Virus record (IMG/VR): IMGVR_UViG_3300036792_000071
Span: 1 to 45,066 of that record
DNA from: a virus
Strand: one strand, 5' to 3'
Length of the DNA stretch: 45,066 nucleotides
In this document: positions 16,789 through 24,951 of the stretch, one piece after another
Layout of the letters: each line of letters opens with the position of its first letter
Position numbering within the stretch: the stretch's first letter is position 1
Made by a program: the position numbers and the translations under genes
Notes under the pieces: model-generated
Databases searched by the model: none
What the model saw: only the letters and a program-made list of their open reading frames with translations
What the model was told of the DNA's origin: nothing

Positions 16789-16799
16789 AGGGGTTGAAG

Positions 16800-18035
16800 T
16801 TAGGCTGCCTTGCTGTCCTTTTCGAGAAAGGCGTTGCTGACCAGCTTGAGCTGACGGTGAGCGCGTCGGTTGACCGCGTGGATGCGGCGGATAACGACAC
16901 CCTCACGGATGTGCTTGGCGCCACCTACCGCACTCTTACCGTCCACCTGTGCTAAGGCGTGCTCTTTGCTGAATAGTCCGACGTAGAGAACGGGAACGGT
17001 GTAGTCCTCCAGTTCGTCCCACATCTCGTCGAGTTCCCACAGCCACTCGTCGTCCGGGGTGCGTATGTCGAAGAGGAAGAACCGGGGCTTATCCTTGGTG
17101 GCGCCGTAGTCGAAGCCCTTTTGCGTGGGCGTGACTTCGCCGTACAGAGCATAGCCGGGATGGAGACGGCACCAATGCTCAATCCACGGATTAGCCGCCA
17201 GCGCCTTGGACCACACATGGTCGCCCGCCTTCTTCCACTGGTTGCGCGAACCCTGATACATCACACCATCGAGGAAGACGTAGCGTGCATTGGAGCCGTG
17301 AATCTTCTCGGTGATGACGACTTCATCGTCCGGCTGGAAGTCCCCGGAGTGATTCTTGAACGCCTCCACGTCGTAGGTGGGGAGATGGAAGCTGACCTCC
17401 TGCTGATAGCCGCGAGTGGCGCCGCCGAAGCCCAGCTTGTGCAGGAGGAAGAAGAACCATCCGCGCATCGTCTTGGGGTACTTGCGGCGAGGTGCGCCCT
17501 CCTGCTGGGACTTGGTGCTGGCCGTGCCGTCGGCGGTGTCGGGGTCGTAGTGGGTGATGCCGAGGAGGTCCGACACATCGTCGCCGATGCGGAAGTTACC
17601 GCCGTTCGGCGTGGTGAGGACAGCTTCCGATTTCCCGGACGCAAGGTAGCGGATGCCGTGGAAGACAGGGAAGTCGCTGACCGGGAGCAGCAGACCTTCG
17701 GACCACTCCTTGCGGAACTTGCGGACGGTGATGCGGCGGCGTCGCTCAGGGACCTTGGTGTCGTAATCTACCTGCTGGACACCGTTCATCTCGAAGTGGT
17801 TAGGAGTCTGATACTGCTCCCAGAGGAAGCGGAACGGCTCCGTCTGCGGGACAACGCTGTCGGGCTGGATGTAGACGGCGAGGTCTCCGGGAACGAACTG
17901 CCCCTTGCGGACAACGACCTGATAGCCGTCAATGCGAATCAGCTCAAGGCTGGTGGTCTCCGGGTCAGGGTGAGGAAACATCTCGCGAATCTCGACGACG
18001 TTGACGCGATGGTTGGACTTCTTAGAGTCTTGCAA
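16800..18035 (-). CDS. RNA ligase of the DRB0094/Rnl5 type
   Basis: A 411-residue protein with an N-terminal OB-like domain (ELIRIDGYQVVVRKGQFVPG, DLAVYIQPDS, about 30-60) typical of the Deinococcus ligase family, then the adenylyltransferase core: motif I TEKIHGSN with nucleophile K244, YALYGEV (motif III), EGVVIRR (motif IV) and RQLKLVS (motif V). It should seal 3'-OH/5'-P RNA nicks, perhaps repairing cleaved tRNA. TTG 18035 follows AAGGAGT. A 60-residue insert (about 160-215) is unusual. A second ligase of another family is at 23830-24951. Confidence 0.82.
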   Translation of the reverse strand: MQDSKKSNHRVNVVEIREMFPHPDPETTSLELIRIDGYQVVVRKGQFVPGDLAVYIQPDSVVPQTEPFRFLWEQYQTPNHFEMNGVQQVDYDTKVPERRRRITVRKFRKEWSEGLLLPVSDFPVFHGIRYLASGKSEAVLTTPNGGNFRIGDDVSDLLGITHYDPDTADGTASTKSQQEGAPRRKYPKTMRGWFFFLLHKLGFGGATRGYQQEVSFHLPTYDVEAFKNHSGDFQPDDEVVITEKIHGSNARYVFLDGVMYQGSRNQWKKAGDHVWSKALAANPWIEHWCRLHPGYALYGEVTPTQKGFDYGATKDKPRFFLFDIRTPDDEWLWELDEMWDELEDYTVPVLYVGLFSKEHALAQVDGKSAVGGAKHIREGVVIRRIHAVNRRAHRQLKLVSNAFLEKDSKAA

Positions 18036-18282
18036 GGCTGTACTCCTTTTCCAATTTGGCGAATGTGTACTGCTCGTTGGGGAACGGGTGCGTGGGCCAC
18101 GGGTCGGCGATACCCTGTTCGCCGAAGGTCTGCTTGTACAGCTCCTGCTGGCGATGGAAGTATTCGTAGTTCGCGCTCAGGTTGCGGTAGTAGTCGCCGA
18201 CGATGCGGGAGTGCTCGATGCGGAAGCGGGGAGGAAGGTCAGGTACAGGGACGAGTTCGTCCTGTGACAGTTCGGCTGCCAT
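18022..18282 (-). CDS. Hypothetical protein, 86 aa
   Basis: ATG 18282 has GGAGA eight bases upstream; the end overlaps the ligase start. Hydrophilic, helix-rich (IVGDYYRNLSANYEYFHRQQELY). No family recognised. Confidence 0.6.
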   Translation of the reverse strand: MAAELSQDELVPVPDLPPRFRIEHSRIVGDYYRNLSANYEYFHRQQELYKQTFGEQGIADPWPTHPFPNEQYTFAKLEKEYSLARL

Positions 18283-18325
18283 GTGGTGAATCTCCGGTTG
18301 TAGAGTCTGTGGTTCGGTTAGTTCG

Positions 18326-18628
18326 TTAGTTGACGGCGCGGCTGGAGGAGTTCTGGAACAGGAGGCGTCCGGTCTCAGTGAGCGCGTAGGCGAGGAATCC
18401 CCGGTTCTGCTGGGTGAGAAGCTTGAAGTATTTCTTGCAAACGTTCTTCATCAGACCCATGCGGCGCAGCTCGTCAATCGCGTCGGCACGGTTGTATAGC
18501 TCCTTCTCAAGGAACTTGCAGTCGCGATGGATGGGAAGAGGGACGAGGAAGACGTTCCCTTCGGTCTTGGCAGCGTCGTTGAGGGCCGCGTACTGGAAGG
18601 GTGTCAGGACTGGGTGACTGTGGCTCAT
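18326..18628 (-). CDS. Hypothetical small winged-helix-like protein, 100 aa
   Basis: Start ATG 18628 coincides with the predicted transcript start of the operator-promoter just upstream, so the mRNA would be leaderless. The sequence ALNDAAKTEGN, DAIDELRRMGLMKNV, FLAYALTETGRLLF has the helix-helix-wing rhythm of small transcriptional regulators, but this is only suggestive. Confidence 0.55.
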   Translation of the reverse strand: MSHSHPVLTPFQYAALNDAAKTEGNVFLVPLPIHRDCKFLEKELYNRADAIDELRRMGLMKNVCKKYFKLLTQQNRGFLAYALTETGRLLFQNSSSRAVN

Positions 18629-18634
18629 GAATTG

Positions 18635-18663
18635 AATGTAGGGCACGCCTGCCAATTTGTCAA
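18635..18663 (-). promoter_or_regulatory. Operator-promoter of the 18628 gene
   Basis: TTGACA (18658-18663), 17-bp spacer, TACATT (18635-18640). The 15-bp motif at 18649-18663 has one mismatch at its far end. Predicted start is on the ATG. Confidence 0.75.
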
Positions 18664-18673
18664 GAGAGTTGAC

Positions 18674-18714
18674 AAAGAAAAAGCACGGCCATGACGACCG
18701 TGCCTTTTATTTTC
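18674..18714 (-). terminator. Bidirectional terminator after the SF2 helicase
   Basis: GCACGG/CCGTGC hairpin (18683-18703) with TTTTTCTTTG on the leftward side and CTTTTATTTT on the rightward side. It ends the helicase unit just before the next operator-promoter. Confidence 0.8.
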
Positions 18715-20506
18715 CGGCCTTGTACTGGCCGATGAGTTTTGAAGCCTGTCCCTTGGTCAGGTTGGCCGGGATTGTTTTGCCTTTGAAATAGCGCTTGAGT
18801 GCCTTCAGTTGGTTGTCTGTCGGCGGGTCCGCGTGCCATCCGGCCTCGCGAGTGAGAAGCGTCATGGCGTCCGGGTAGAACTTGGCAATCACGGCGTCGG
18901 CGCCACTGAACGCCTCGGCGAGAGTATCGCGTACTCCCGATGCCTTCTTGCCCTTGATGGTGCCCAGAATCTCCCACTTGTCGAGAAGGTTCTGTTGGAT
19001 TACGATGCGCTCCTTCAACTTATCTGGCGCGACCTTGTATCCGTTCCAGATGTGCTTTCCGGTTTCGAAGTCCGGCAGATTGAGGACGTAGCCCCCGGTG
19101 GGCGAAGGGAACCAACTCAGCGTGCTTCCGGTTTCGACTTCGGGAGGGAAGCGTACTTCAAAGAGATTGACGGACTCTATAAACACTTCTAGGTCGTCAA
19201 GGTTCTCCAGTGTCGAGAAGTCGAGGTGTGGATACTCCGCCTGTGCCTCTTCTACGAGCTTCACGGCCTCGTACAGCCCCTTGCCGTTCAAGTTGAGGCC
19301 GGGAGGTAGTCCCATGAGCGTGGGCAGCGTCACGAGCGAGTTCTTGCTGCTGGCGTCTACAACGTCAATGACGATGCATTGCCGCTTGAGGTCTGTCGTA
19401 GAGCAGAACGGGCAAATACCGTTCAGACCTTGGTCCTGACAGACGTGAGAAACGAGTTTCGTGTCCCACTCCTTGAGGTTAAGCCCTACGAGACGCTCGT
19501 CCAACCGCGTGCCGCGACCAATCTCCTGCGCGAATTTGACGGGCGACTTGGTGGGCGCCGTCAACAGGACGCACCTGATACGCCAATCATCGTACCCTTC
19601 GATGAGCAGGTCCGAGTTGAATAGAACGAGAGTGATGCCTGCACGGTGGCGTGCAAGTTTGTCTTCCCGCTCCGGGTCGTCCCCCCAGATAGCCTCAGCG
19701 GCGATGCCATGCACCTGAAACAGAGCCGCCAAGTCCTTCGCGTGCTGGATACCTGCGGTGAAGCCTAGGCTGGTGAGGCCCTTGGCCTCCTGTAGCCATG
19801 CTTTGAGGACGAGCTGGTTACGCTGCGGTGTGTTGACGGTCTCGGCAAGTTGGGTCTGGTTGTAGTCGCCGTTGCTGGACTTGACTCCATCGAGCGAGAC
19901 GTTGGTGGATACCTTGACGCCGCGCACGTCCACGAGCCAGCCATCTTCTATGGCCTGACGCATGGGATAACTGAAGACGAGCTTCTGGAAGAGAGTCGCG
20001 AGCGCCTGCCCATCGCCGCGTTGTGGCGTGGCCGTGAGACCCAAGAGCAGACGTTTGTCGTTCGGCACCAGCAGACCGGCAGCGGTAAAGATGTTCATGT
20101 ACGTGGACGCGACGCTATGGTGGGCTTCGTCTACCACGAACTTGTCAAAGTCTGACCAGTTGTACTTGGCCATTCTCGCGGACCCTTCACGCCCTAGCGA
20201 GGCAACCGACGCTACCACCACGTCGGCGTAGTTCGGGTCCGCGTGGTGCTCGGCCATCTCCTTGTCGATACGGAGCGTGGGGTTGCACGCCTGTATTTTG
20301 GCGATGGCTTGGTCAATCAACTCCTCGCGGTGAGCGAGGACCAGCATCTTGCCGGGATGGGTGGCTTTGAGTTGTTCCGGCAAATGGGCAAAGAGGACAG
20401 TTTTCCCTGTCCCCGTGGCCGCTTGCAAAAGTTGTCGATAGGTTCCCGCCAGAAGGGAAGTGCTGATAGCCTTGTGAGCGTCAGCTTGGTACGGACGTAA
20501 TTTCAA
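18707..20506 (-). CDS. SF2 DEAH-type helicase
   Basis: A 599-residue helicase: ATGTGKT (30-36), DEAH (126-129), GLTATPQRGDG (motif III), then a second RecA lobe with EGYDDWRIRCVL and QEIGRGTRL (motif VI). A CPFC pair near 355 suggests a metal site. The end (TDNQLKALKRYFKGK...LTKGQASKLIGQ) is a short DNA-binding-like helical motif found at the C-terminus of phage and bacterial DNA enzymes. TTG 20506 has GGGGATAGA upstream. Role in replication or recombination is inferred. Confidence 0.85.
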   Translation of the reverse strand: MKLRPYQADAHKAISTSLLAGTYRQLLQAATGTGKTVLFAHLPEQLKATHPGKMLVLAHREELIDQAIAKIQACNPTLRIDKEMAEHHADPNYADVVVASVASLGREGSARMAKYNWSDFDKFVVDEAHHSVASTYMNIFTAAGLLVPNDKRLLLGLTATPQRGDGQALATLFQKLVFSYPMRQAIEDGWLVDVRGVKVSTNVSLDGVKSSNGDYNQTQLAETVNTPQRNQLVLKAWLQEAKGLTSLGFTAGIQHAKDLAALFQVHGIAAEAIWGDDPEREDKLARHRAGITLVLFNSDLLIEGYDDWRIRCVLLTAPTKSPVKFAQEIGRGTRLDERLVGLNLKEWDTKLVSHVCQDQGLNGICPFCSTTDLKRQCIVIDVVDASSKNSLVTLPTLMGLPPGLNLNGKGLYEAVKLVEEAQAEYPHLDFSTLENLDDLEVFIESVNLFEVRFPPEVETGSTLSWFPSPTGGYVLNLPDFETGKHIWNGYKVAPDKLKERIVIQQNLLDKWEILGTIKGKKASGVRDTLAEAFSGADAVIAKFYPDAMTLLTREAGWHADPPTDNQLKALKRYFKGKTIPANLTKGQASKLIGQYKAGK

Positions 20507-20507
20507 T

Positions 20508-20753
20508 CTATCCCCAACTGTGATGAGTGACTACACAGTCCTTCCAGAGACGTTCGTGTCCGGGTAGGCTCCGCAGAGCGCTAACCATGTTCTCTGCGTC
20601 CTGCTTTCGCTTGAAGCGAATGACCTTCGGGTCGTCCAGAGTGACGCTACACATAATCGGTCCGTTGCCACCTACGCCTAAGTAGCGTGCAGGTGCATAG
20701 TAGGTCCATTCGATGACCCAACCCGTCTCCGGGATGTGAGTGGGGAATATCAT
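20508..20753 (-). CDS. Hypothetical protein, 81 aa
   Basis: ATG 20753 overlaps the previous TGA (ATGA). A small alpha/beta protein (VIRFKRKQDAENMVSALRSLPGHE) of the type found in phage early operons. No family recognised. Confidence 0.55.
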   Translation of the reverse strand: MIFPTHIPETGWVIEWTYYAPARYLGVGGNGPIMCSVTLDDPKVIRFKRKQDAENMVSALRSLPGHERLWKDCVVTHHSWG

Positions 20754-20935
20754 GCGAGTTTAATGTGCCACTCGATATCGGAGACGGAACCGTCCTTGTG
20801 CGCGTCCTGTCGTGCCACCTTCAGCCACGCGTTCAGCTCGTCAATATCAGTGAACTCTTTGTGTACCTTGCGGAGTCCGGTGTGGCTGCGACCGGGGTCC
20901 AGACGCTTGCAGCTTGCTTCATAAATCAGTTTCAT
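20750..20935 (-). CDS. Hypothetical protein, 61 aa
   Basis: ATG 20935 has AGGAGAACGA upstream. Charged, with FTDIDELNAWLKVARQDAHK. Function unknown. Confidence 0.55.
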   Translation of the reverse strand: MKLIYEASCKRLDPGRSHTGLRKVHKEFTDIDELNAWLKVARQDAHKDGSVSDIEWHIKLA

Positions 20936-20943
20936 TCGTTCTC

Positions 20944-21285
20944 CTAGATACGGCTATGACCATCGGCCCACTCCGTCGCTGCGTTGAAGTTATCGGTGTC
21001 GTTCTTGAATCTGTCGTGAAGTTTCTGGTAGGCCGGAGACGAGGTGTCGGTCTGGGTGAGGTCGTACAGGTCCTTCTCGACTGCATCAAACAGGCTTGGG
21101 TCGATGATGCCTGTGTAGTCCTTCTTCAGCGCAGGCAGGTCCTCCTGCCAATGGATAGCGGCGGAAAGGTCAGAGACCGCGAAGGGATTCACCTGCTGCG
21201 GCGGCTTGGCCTTGGGGTGGTGATGGAACGGAAGCCAGCTTGCGGCCAGCAGGACAGCGATGAGAATCATGGTGGTAGACCTCAT
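20944..21285 (-). CDS. Exported hypothetical protein, 113 aa
   Basis: Starts MRSTTMILIAVLLAASWLPF, a signal peptide or membrane anchor, followed by a His-rich HHHPKAKPPQQ linker and a helical domain (AVEKDLYDLTQTD, KLHDRFKNDTDNF). ATG 21285 overlaps the HNH stop (ATGA). An envelope role is likely, its nature unknown. Confidence 0.6.
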   Translation of the reverse strand: MRSTTMILIAVLLAASWLPFHHHPKAKPPQQVNPFAVSDLSAAIHWQEDLPALKKDYTGIIDPSLFDAVEKDLYDLTQTDTSSPAYQKLHDRFKNDTDNFNAATEWADGHSRI

Positions 21286-21551
21286 GTAGGTTTCCAGTTG
21301 CCTTTACGGACGAACCTCACCACAAGGTCGTTGGGCAGGGTCTCCAGAACGAGGATGTCGAGATGACCATCGTGGTGCCCGGTATGGCACGCGGCACAGA
21401 GCGTGAGCAGGTTGTCAAGGGTGTCGGGACCCTGCTGACTCTGGTAGATGACGTGGTGAGGGTGGAGATTATTCCTGCTTCGGCATCCGGTGTTTCTGCA
21501 TCTCCAACCGTCACGCGTGAAGCAGGCGGTAGAAATCCTACGGTCAAGCAA
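21282..21551 (-). CDS. McrA-like HNH nuclease
   Basis: An 89-residue HNH domain of the short type: CRNTGCRSRNNLHPHHVIYQ, DTLDNLLTLCAACHTGHHDG, with the H-N-H triad and two C-x-C-like metal pairs. Its start overlaps the end of a second HNH gene by eight bases, so two unrelated HNH genes are joined head to tail. Confidence 0.8.
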   Translation of the reverse strand: MLDRRISTACFTRDGWRCRNTGCRSRNNLHPHHVIYQSQQGPDTLDNLLTLCAACHTGHHDGHLDILVLETLPNDLVVRFVRKGNWKPT

Positions 21552-22062
21552 AGGTCTGAATCACCTTCCCTAACCGCACAAACTCGTCAAATGTGAACCA
21601 ATCGCCTTTAGCTCGGTTACAACGCGTGCAGCAAACTACAAGGTTATCCTTCGTGTAGCCTGTGGAACTATCCTTTCGGTCTAGGTTGTACGCGCCGCCT
21701 TTTTGTTTATTTCTAGAGAAAGGACTCCACACCACTGTGTCATCGCAATAGAAGCAGTTCGGTTCCCTAGTGAACTCAAGGAATTGCTCAAAGGTGATAG
21801 ATTTTTCGAACTTACGTGGGTCACTTAGAAGTCTGTTGTATAGCCACAAGAACGGCGCCTTCCGGTTGCATCCCTTGAGAGCGCAGCCGCAACTGACAAC
21901 TTTACCGCCCTTCAGGTTATTGGAGGTAACCTCTGTTCGTTTACCACACTCACAGCGACAAGCCCACCGCCTGCGACCTACTTCATTGACGCCGTGAGTT
22001 ACAGTGAGCCGCCCGAAAGTCTTCCCGATGAGGTTGTACTTAGGGTCATTCCACCAGCTCAT
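21544..22062 (-). CDS. HNH homing-type endonuclease with N-terminal zinc ribbon
   Basis: A 172-residue protein. N-terminus GKTFGRLTVTHG and CRCECGK...VVSCGC form a zinc ribbon; the core is NCFYCDDTVVW, YNLDRKDSSTGYT, VVCCTRCNRAKGDW, then FTFDEF. Same architecture as 24948-25484 and same core as 3406-3903. Its ATG lies in the stop of a 7-codon ORF (22082-22059, MKKCSSL), a possible coupling device. Confidence 0.8.
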   Translation of the reverse strand: MSWWNDPKYNLIGKTFGRLTVTHGVNEVGRRRWACRCECGKRTEVTSNNLKGGKVVSCGCALKGCNRKAPFLWLYNRLLSDPRKFEKSITFEQFLEFTREPNCFYCDDTVVWSPFSRNKQKGGAYNLDRKDSSTGYTKDNLVVCCTRCNRAKGDWFTFDEFVRLGKVIQTFA

Positions 22063-22078
22063 AAGCTACTGCACTTCT

Positions 22079-22246
22079 TCATCGTCCAATGCTCCTGAGA
22101 TGTCCTTCAATAAATCCCACGGCGTTCGCCCAGATAACAGCGAGGGCTAGGACCGGGATGGTGTAGTGCGGGTGGTGGTAGCCTGCGTAGACGGCACCGG
22201 TGAAGGGAAGAAGACCACCGGCCATCTTCCATAGGAACCTACTCAT
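22079..22246 (-). CDS. Small membrane protein, 55 aa
   Basis: ATG 22246 lies in the end of the upstream gene. Two hydrophobic segments (MAGGLLPFTGAVYAGY and IPVLALAVIWANAVGF) separated by HHPHY. Function unknown. Confidence 0.5.
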   Translation of the reverse strand: MSRFLWKMAGGLLPFTGAVYAGYHHPHYTIPVLALAVIWANAVGFIEGHLRSIGR

Positions 22247-22415
22247 CGCGCTCTAACCGTCCCTGTGCATAGCCACGGTAGAAGCCTTCGTCAGAGCCTC
22301 GCTCGAAGCCTCGCTCATGGGCCGCATCCCGTTCGCGACGAATCTCTCCTTCGACGCAGCGCCAGATGATGAACGCTACAAGGATACCGAGTGCCAGTGC
22401 GATAAGTCCCATCAT
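22239..22415 (-). CDS. Membrane-anchored small protein, 58 aa
   Basis: ATG 22415 overlaps the upstream stop and has GGAGATGG upstream. One N-terminal membrane helix (MMGLIALALGILVAFIIW) is followed by a charged tail with Gly-Phe/Tyr-Arg repeats (ERGFERGSDEGFYRGYAQGR). This kind of tail recurs in small phage membrane proteins. Function unknown. Confidence 0.5.
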   Translation of the reverse strand: MMGLIALALGILVAFIIWRCVEGEIRRERDAAHERGFERGSDEGFYRGYAQGRLERDE

Positions 22416-23146
22416 GGTTCCATCTCCTCTTCTGCTGCGTCCCAGTCGGTGTTTGCCGAATCGACAATCTCTGCGTGCAGTTCTTGGTTCATTGGATTAT
22501 TGGAAGGGTTATTCAAATATTCGATTGCCCAGACTTCAAAGCACGCCGCATCCGACGCATCCTGAGAGATTCCTTCATCATCCTTGCCAACCGAACCGAT
22601 GTTCGCACGGGCAAGGTCAAGAGCAGGAACGATAGTTGCCTCCAGAACAGAACGAAGGAACGGAATGTTTCTCCATTCAATGTCATTGGCGCCTACTAGA
22701 CCTTTCAGGGTTCTCACGTGTTGCCGGATGTCTTCAAGGTCGGTGTCCACGCCGTTGGCTACGAAGTCCTTGATGAACTCCTTCATGGGAGTTTCCTGTC
22801 CGGTGACCGGGTTCTTGTAGATAGCATCCGGGTCCAGCGAGGTAATCTCGCGGAGCTTGGAGATGCCCAGCTTCTCGTACACGGTACGCGGGATGCCCAC
22901 GTCGGCCATGACCTCGACGATGTGAGTGAGGTACTGGGCCTTGCGAGCCTTGATGCTCAGGCTCTCGGTGTATTCCTTGAACGTGGAGAAGTGGCTCTGG
23001 TAGTAACCGTGGACCTTGACGGTGTGGAGCAGTTCGGCGAGGTCGAAGTTCTGCTTGTTGACGTTCTGGATGAGGGCTTCGACTTGGGCCAGTGCCTTGG
23101 CTGCGGCCCCGGCGACAGCTTCGCCGGAAATTACGACTTCGTGCAT
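22412..23146 (-). CDS. Hypothetical phage protein, 244 aa
   Basis: ATG 23146 has AAGGAACA upstream. Largely helical, with an N-terminal region (FDLAELLHTVKVHGYYQ..FSTFKEYTESL..KARKAQYL) like DNA-binding or plasmid-type accessory proteins of the DUF3102 kind, and an acidic C-terminus (DWDAAEEEMEP). Function unassigned. Confidence 0.55.
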   Translation of the reverse strand: MHEVVISGEAVAGAAAKALAQVEALIQNVNKQNFDLAELLHTVKVHGYYQSHFSTFKEYTESLSIKARKAQYLTHIVEVMADVGIPRTVYEKLGISKLREITSLDPDAIYKNPVTGQETPMKEFIKDFVANGVDTDLEDIRQHVRTLKGLVGANDIEWRNIPFLRSVLEATIVPALDLARANIGSVGKDDEGISQDASDAACFEVWAIEYLNNPSNNPMNQELHAEIVDSANTDWDAAEEEMEP

Positions 23147-23156
23147 TGTTCCTTCT

Positions 23157-23429
23157 TTAGACTTGGTGGTGCGTAATCGGTACTACTGGCGCCAGCTTGA
23201 TAGATGGACGCTCGATGATGAGCGTCGCGGTGGACACCTGCGTTACCGCTACGGTCGTCTTTGACTTTACTGTGTTCGGCCCTCCAGTGCCCCGGTATAC
23301 AGGAGCAACGGGTTTCTCTTCGTTGTCATAGAACGTCACGATACCGGACTCACTGACCGAGAACCCTTCGGCTCCAATCGTGGAGAGTACGTTCCCGGTT
23401 TCGAGATGTTTGATTTCGTAGGTCTTCAA
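23157..23429 (-). CDS. Hypothetical protein, 90 aa
   Basis: TTG 23429 is chosen: GGAGGAAAGAA is upstream and it overlaps the HAD gene stop (TTGA). Beta-rich, Val/Thr-rich C-terminus. No family recognised. Confidence 0.5.
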   Translation of the reverse strand: MKTYEIKHLETGNVLSTIGAEGFSVSESGIVTFYDNEEKPVAPVYRGTGGPNTVKSKTTVAVTQVSTATLIIERPSIKLAPVVPITHHQV

Positions 23430-23830
23430 TTCTTTCCTCCATTGAGGTTCCAGCGAACCCATTCCACAATCCACGGCCAGTCGTCCATGAACCGCAAACC
23501 CTTGTCATCGACATAGAGAAGAGCGGATATCTTGCCCAGCGTTCCGTCATCGATTTCGTCGTAAGGCATTTGGTGCTCGTCCAGCCACTTCACCATCACG
23601 AGGTGGACGGGACGCTCCTTGGCCGGAACGAACGGTGTGTTGGGGTAGTACAGCTCCCAATGCTGCGAGCAGGAGCGGCAGCTCGACACGATGATGCGGA
23701 ATCCCATATCCCGGAACGCCTGTAAGGCTTCCTTGGCGCCGGGCTTGGGCGGACCGACATCGGGGTAGTTCGAGTCGCAGAGGGTCTTGTCGAAGTCGAT
23801 GCAGATAGTCCTAGGCTCAGTGATAGCCAT
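23426..23830 (-). CDS. HAD-superfamily phosphatase
   Basis: A 134-residue HAD enzyme: motif I IDFDKTLC with nucleophile D12 and acid D14, motif II VSSCRS, and a late YVDDKGLRF / MDDWPW acidic segment. It overlaps the start of the Rnl1-like ligase gene by one base; phage polynucleotide kinase-phosphatases use this fold to clear 2',3'-cyclic ends before ligation, so 3'-end healing is a reasonable inference. No kinase half is present. Confidence 0.7.
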   Translation of the reverse strand: MAITEPRTICIDFDKTLCDSNYPDVGPPKPGAKEALQAFRDMGFRIIVSSCRSCSQHWELYYPNTPFVPAKERPVHLVMVKWLDEHQMPYDEIDDGTLGKISALLYVDDKGLRFMDDWPWIVEWVRWNLNGGKN

Positions 23831-24951
23831 TAGTACTCAATCTCCAGAGCGAAGGGCTTGCCGAGCTCTTTTTCGAAGTGCTGTTCTACGGCCTTCCAGA
23901 TGGCCTTCGCGTGGTCCTTCTTATCCAGCATGGAGAAAGCTACCGATGGTCTAACCCACTTCAAAAGTCCGGCCTGACCGTGGATAAGTGCGGCCTGTTC
24001 CTTACGGGTCTCTTTACAGCTAACGACACCTACCGCAAAGCGGGAGGCTAGGGCGATATCTCCGTAGACGCCGTTGAACTTGGCGACCCACTCCTGCACC
24101 CACTTGCCAAGGTACACGTCGGTCTGTCCAATCCACGTATCGAGGAGGTCCGTGTTTCCGGCCTTGAGGTGGTCCAGAATCGCTCGCGGGGTGGCGGCGT
24201 GGACGACCTTCTGGAGGGCAATGAAGCTAGGGTGTTTGACCTTCACCTTGAGAGGAGACTGTCCCGGACGGCGCCACGAGAGGACGTAGCCCTCGGTGTT
24301 GTATCGGTCCTCAAACAGAGTGTTGGCGACGGACTTGTTGTATTCCTCGGCGTACGGTATACCGTTACACGATGACCACAGGCGAAGACTACGTTGATTC
24401 AGCTCCTCGCCTGTATCTGTGCGGATGAGCGCTAACAGAACTAACCGCTCGTACCCGTTGTAGTGGACGACGTGGTGCTGGACGCTCTCACAGATGATTT
24501 CGAAGACAGGGGTGTAGCCTTCCGGCCACACGGCGGTCTTGTGATACTTCCGGTAGAAGTTCGTCGCCCAGATAGCTTGCTCAGACATGAACGAGCCCTT
24601 GGTCGCAATGCCCGTCTCACCGTTGCAGCTATAGAGGATTCCCAGAGAGCCGTCCAGCTTCTCAGAGATGGTAGGCAGCTCCGGGGGAAGGTTATTCACC
24701 ATCGTCTCCGGTCTCCAAGTCGTATTCACGTTGAAGAACTTCCTAAACGGTCGGCTGACCACGTTGTCCTGTGCGTCAACAATTAACCCACGGCAGTTCT
24801 CAGTCGTGTCGTCCCAGATGCTCTCTAACGTGCAGCGGCGAGAATGAACGTACAAGCGGAGGGGAAGTGAAGGGTGGTGACGAACGTCTACCAGACCCTC
24901 CAGCACGTACTGCTCTAGGGTCTCGGTATTCACCAACGAGTATAACTTCAT
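23830..24951 (-). CDS. T4 Rnl1-like RNA ligase
   Basis: A 373-residue ligase: upstream ENCRGLIVD, motif I SEKLDGSLG with nucleophile K98, TPVFEIICE (motif III), NTEGYVLSWR (motif IV) and LKVKVKHPSF (motif V). This order and the long C-terminal domain fit T4 RNA ligase 1, which repairs anticodon-cleaved tRNA. The start overlaps an HNH stop (ATGA). Confidence 0.85.
   Translation of the reverse strand: MKLYSLVNTETLEQYVLEGLVDVRHHPSLPLRLYVHSRRCTLESIWDDTTENCRGLIVDAQDNVVSRPFRKFFNVNTTWRPETMVNNLPPELPTISEKLDGSLGILYSCNGETGIATKGSFMSEQAIWATNFYRKYHKTAVWPEGYTPVFEIICESVQHHVVHYNGYERLVLLALIRTDTGEELNQRSLRLWSSCNGIPYAEEYNKSVANTLFEDRYNTEGYVLSWRRPGQSPLKVKVKHPSFIALQKVVHAATPRAILDHLKAGNTDLLDTWIGQTDVYLGKWVQEWVAKFNGVYGDIALASRFAVGVVSCKETRKEQAALIHGQAGLLKWVRPSVAFSMLDKKDHAKAIWKAVEQHFEKELGKPFALEIEY

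Noticed and set aside
21409-21423. TTGTCAAGG match resembling a half-operator
   Set aside because: It lies inside the HNH coding sequence with no -10 and no palindromic partner.
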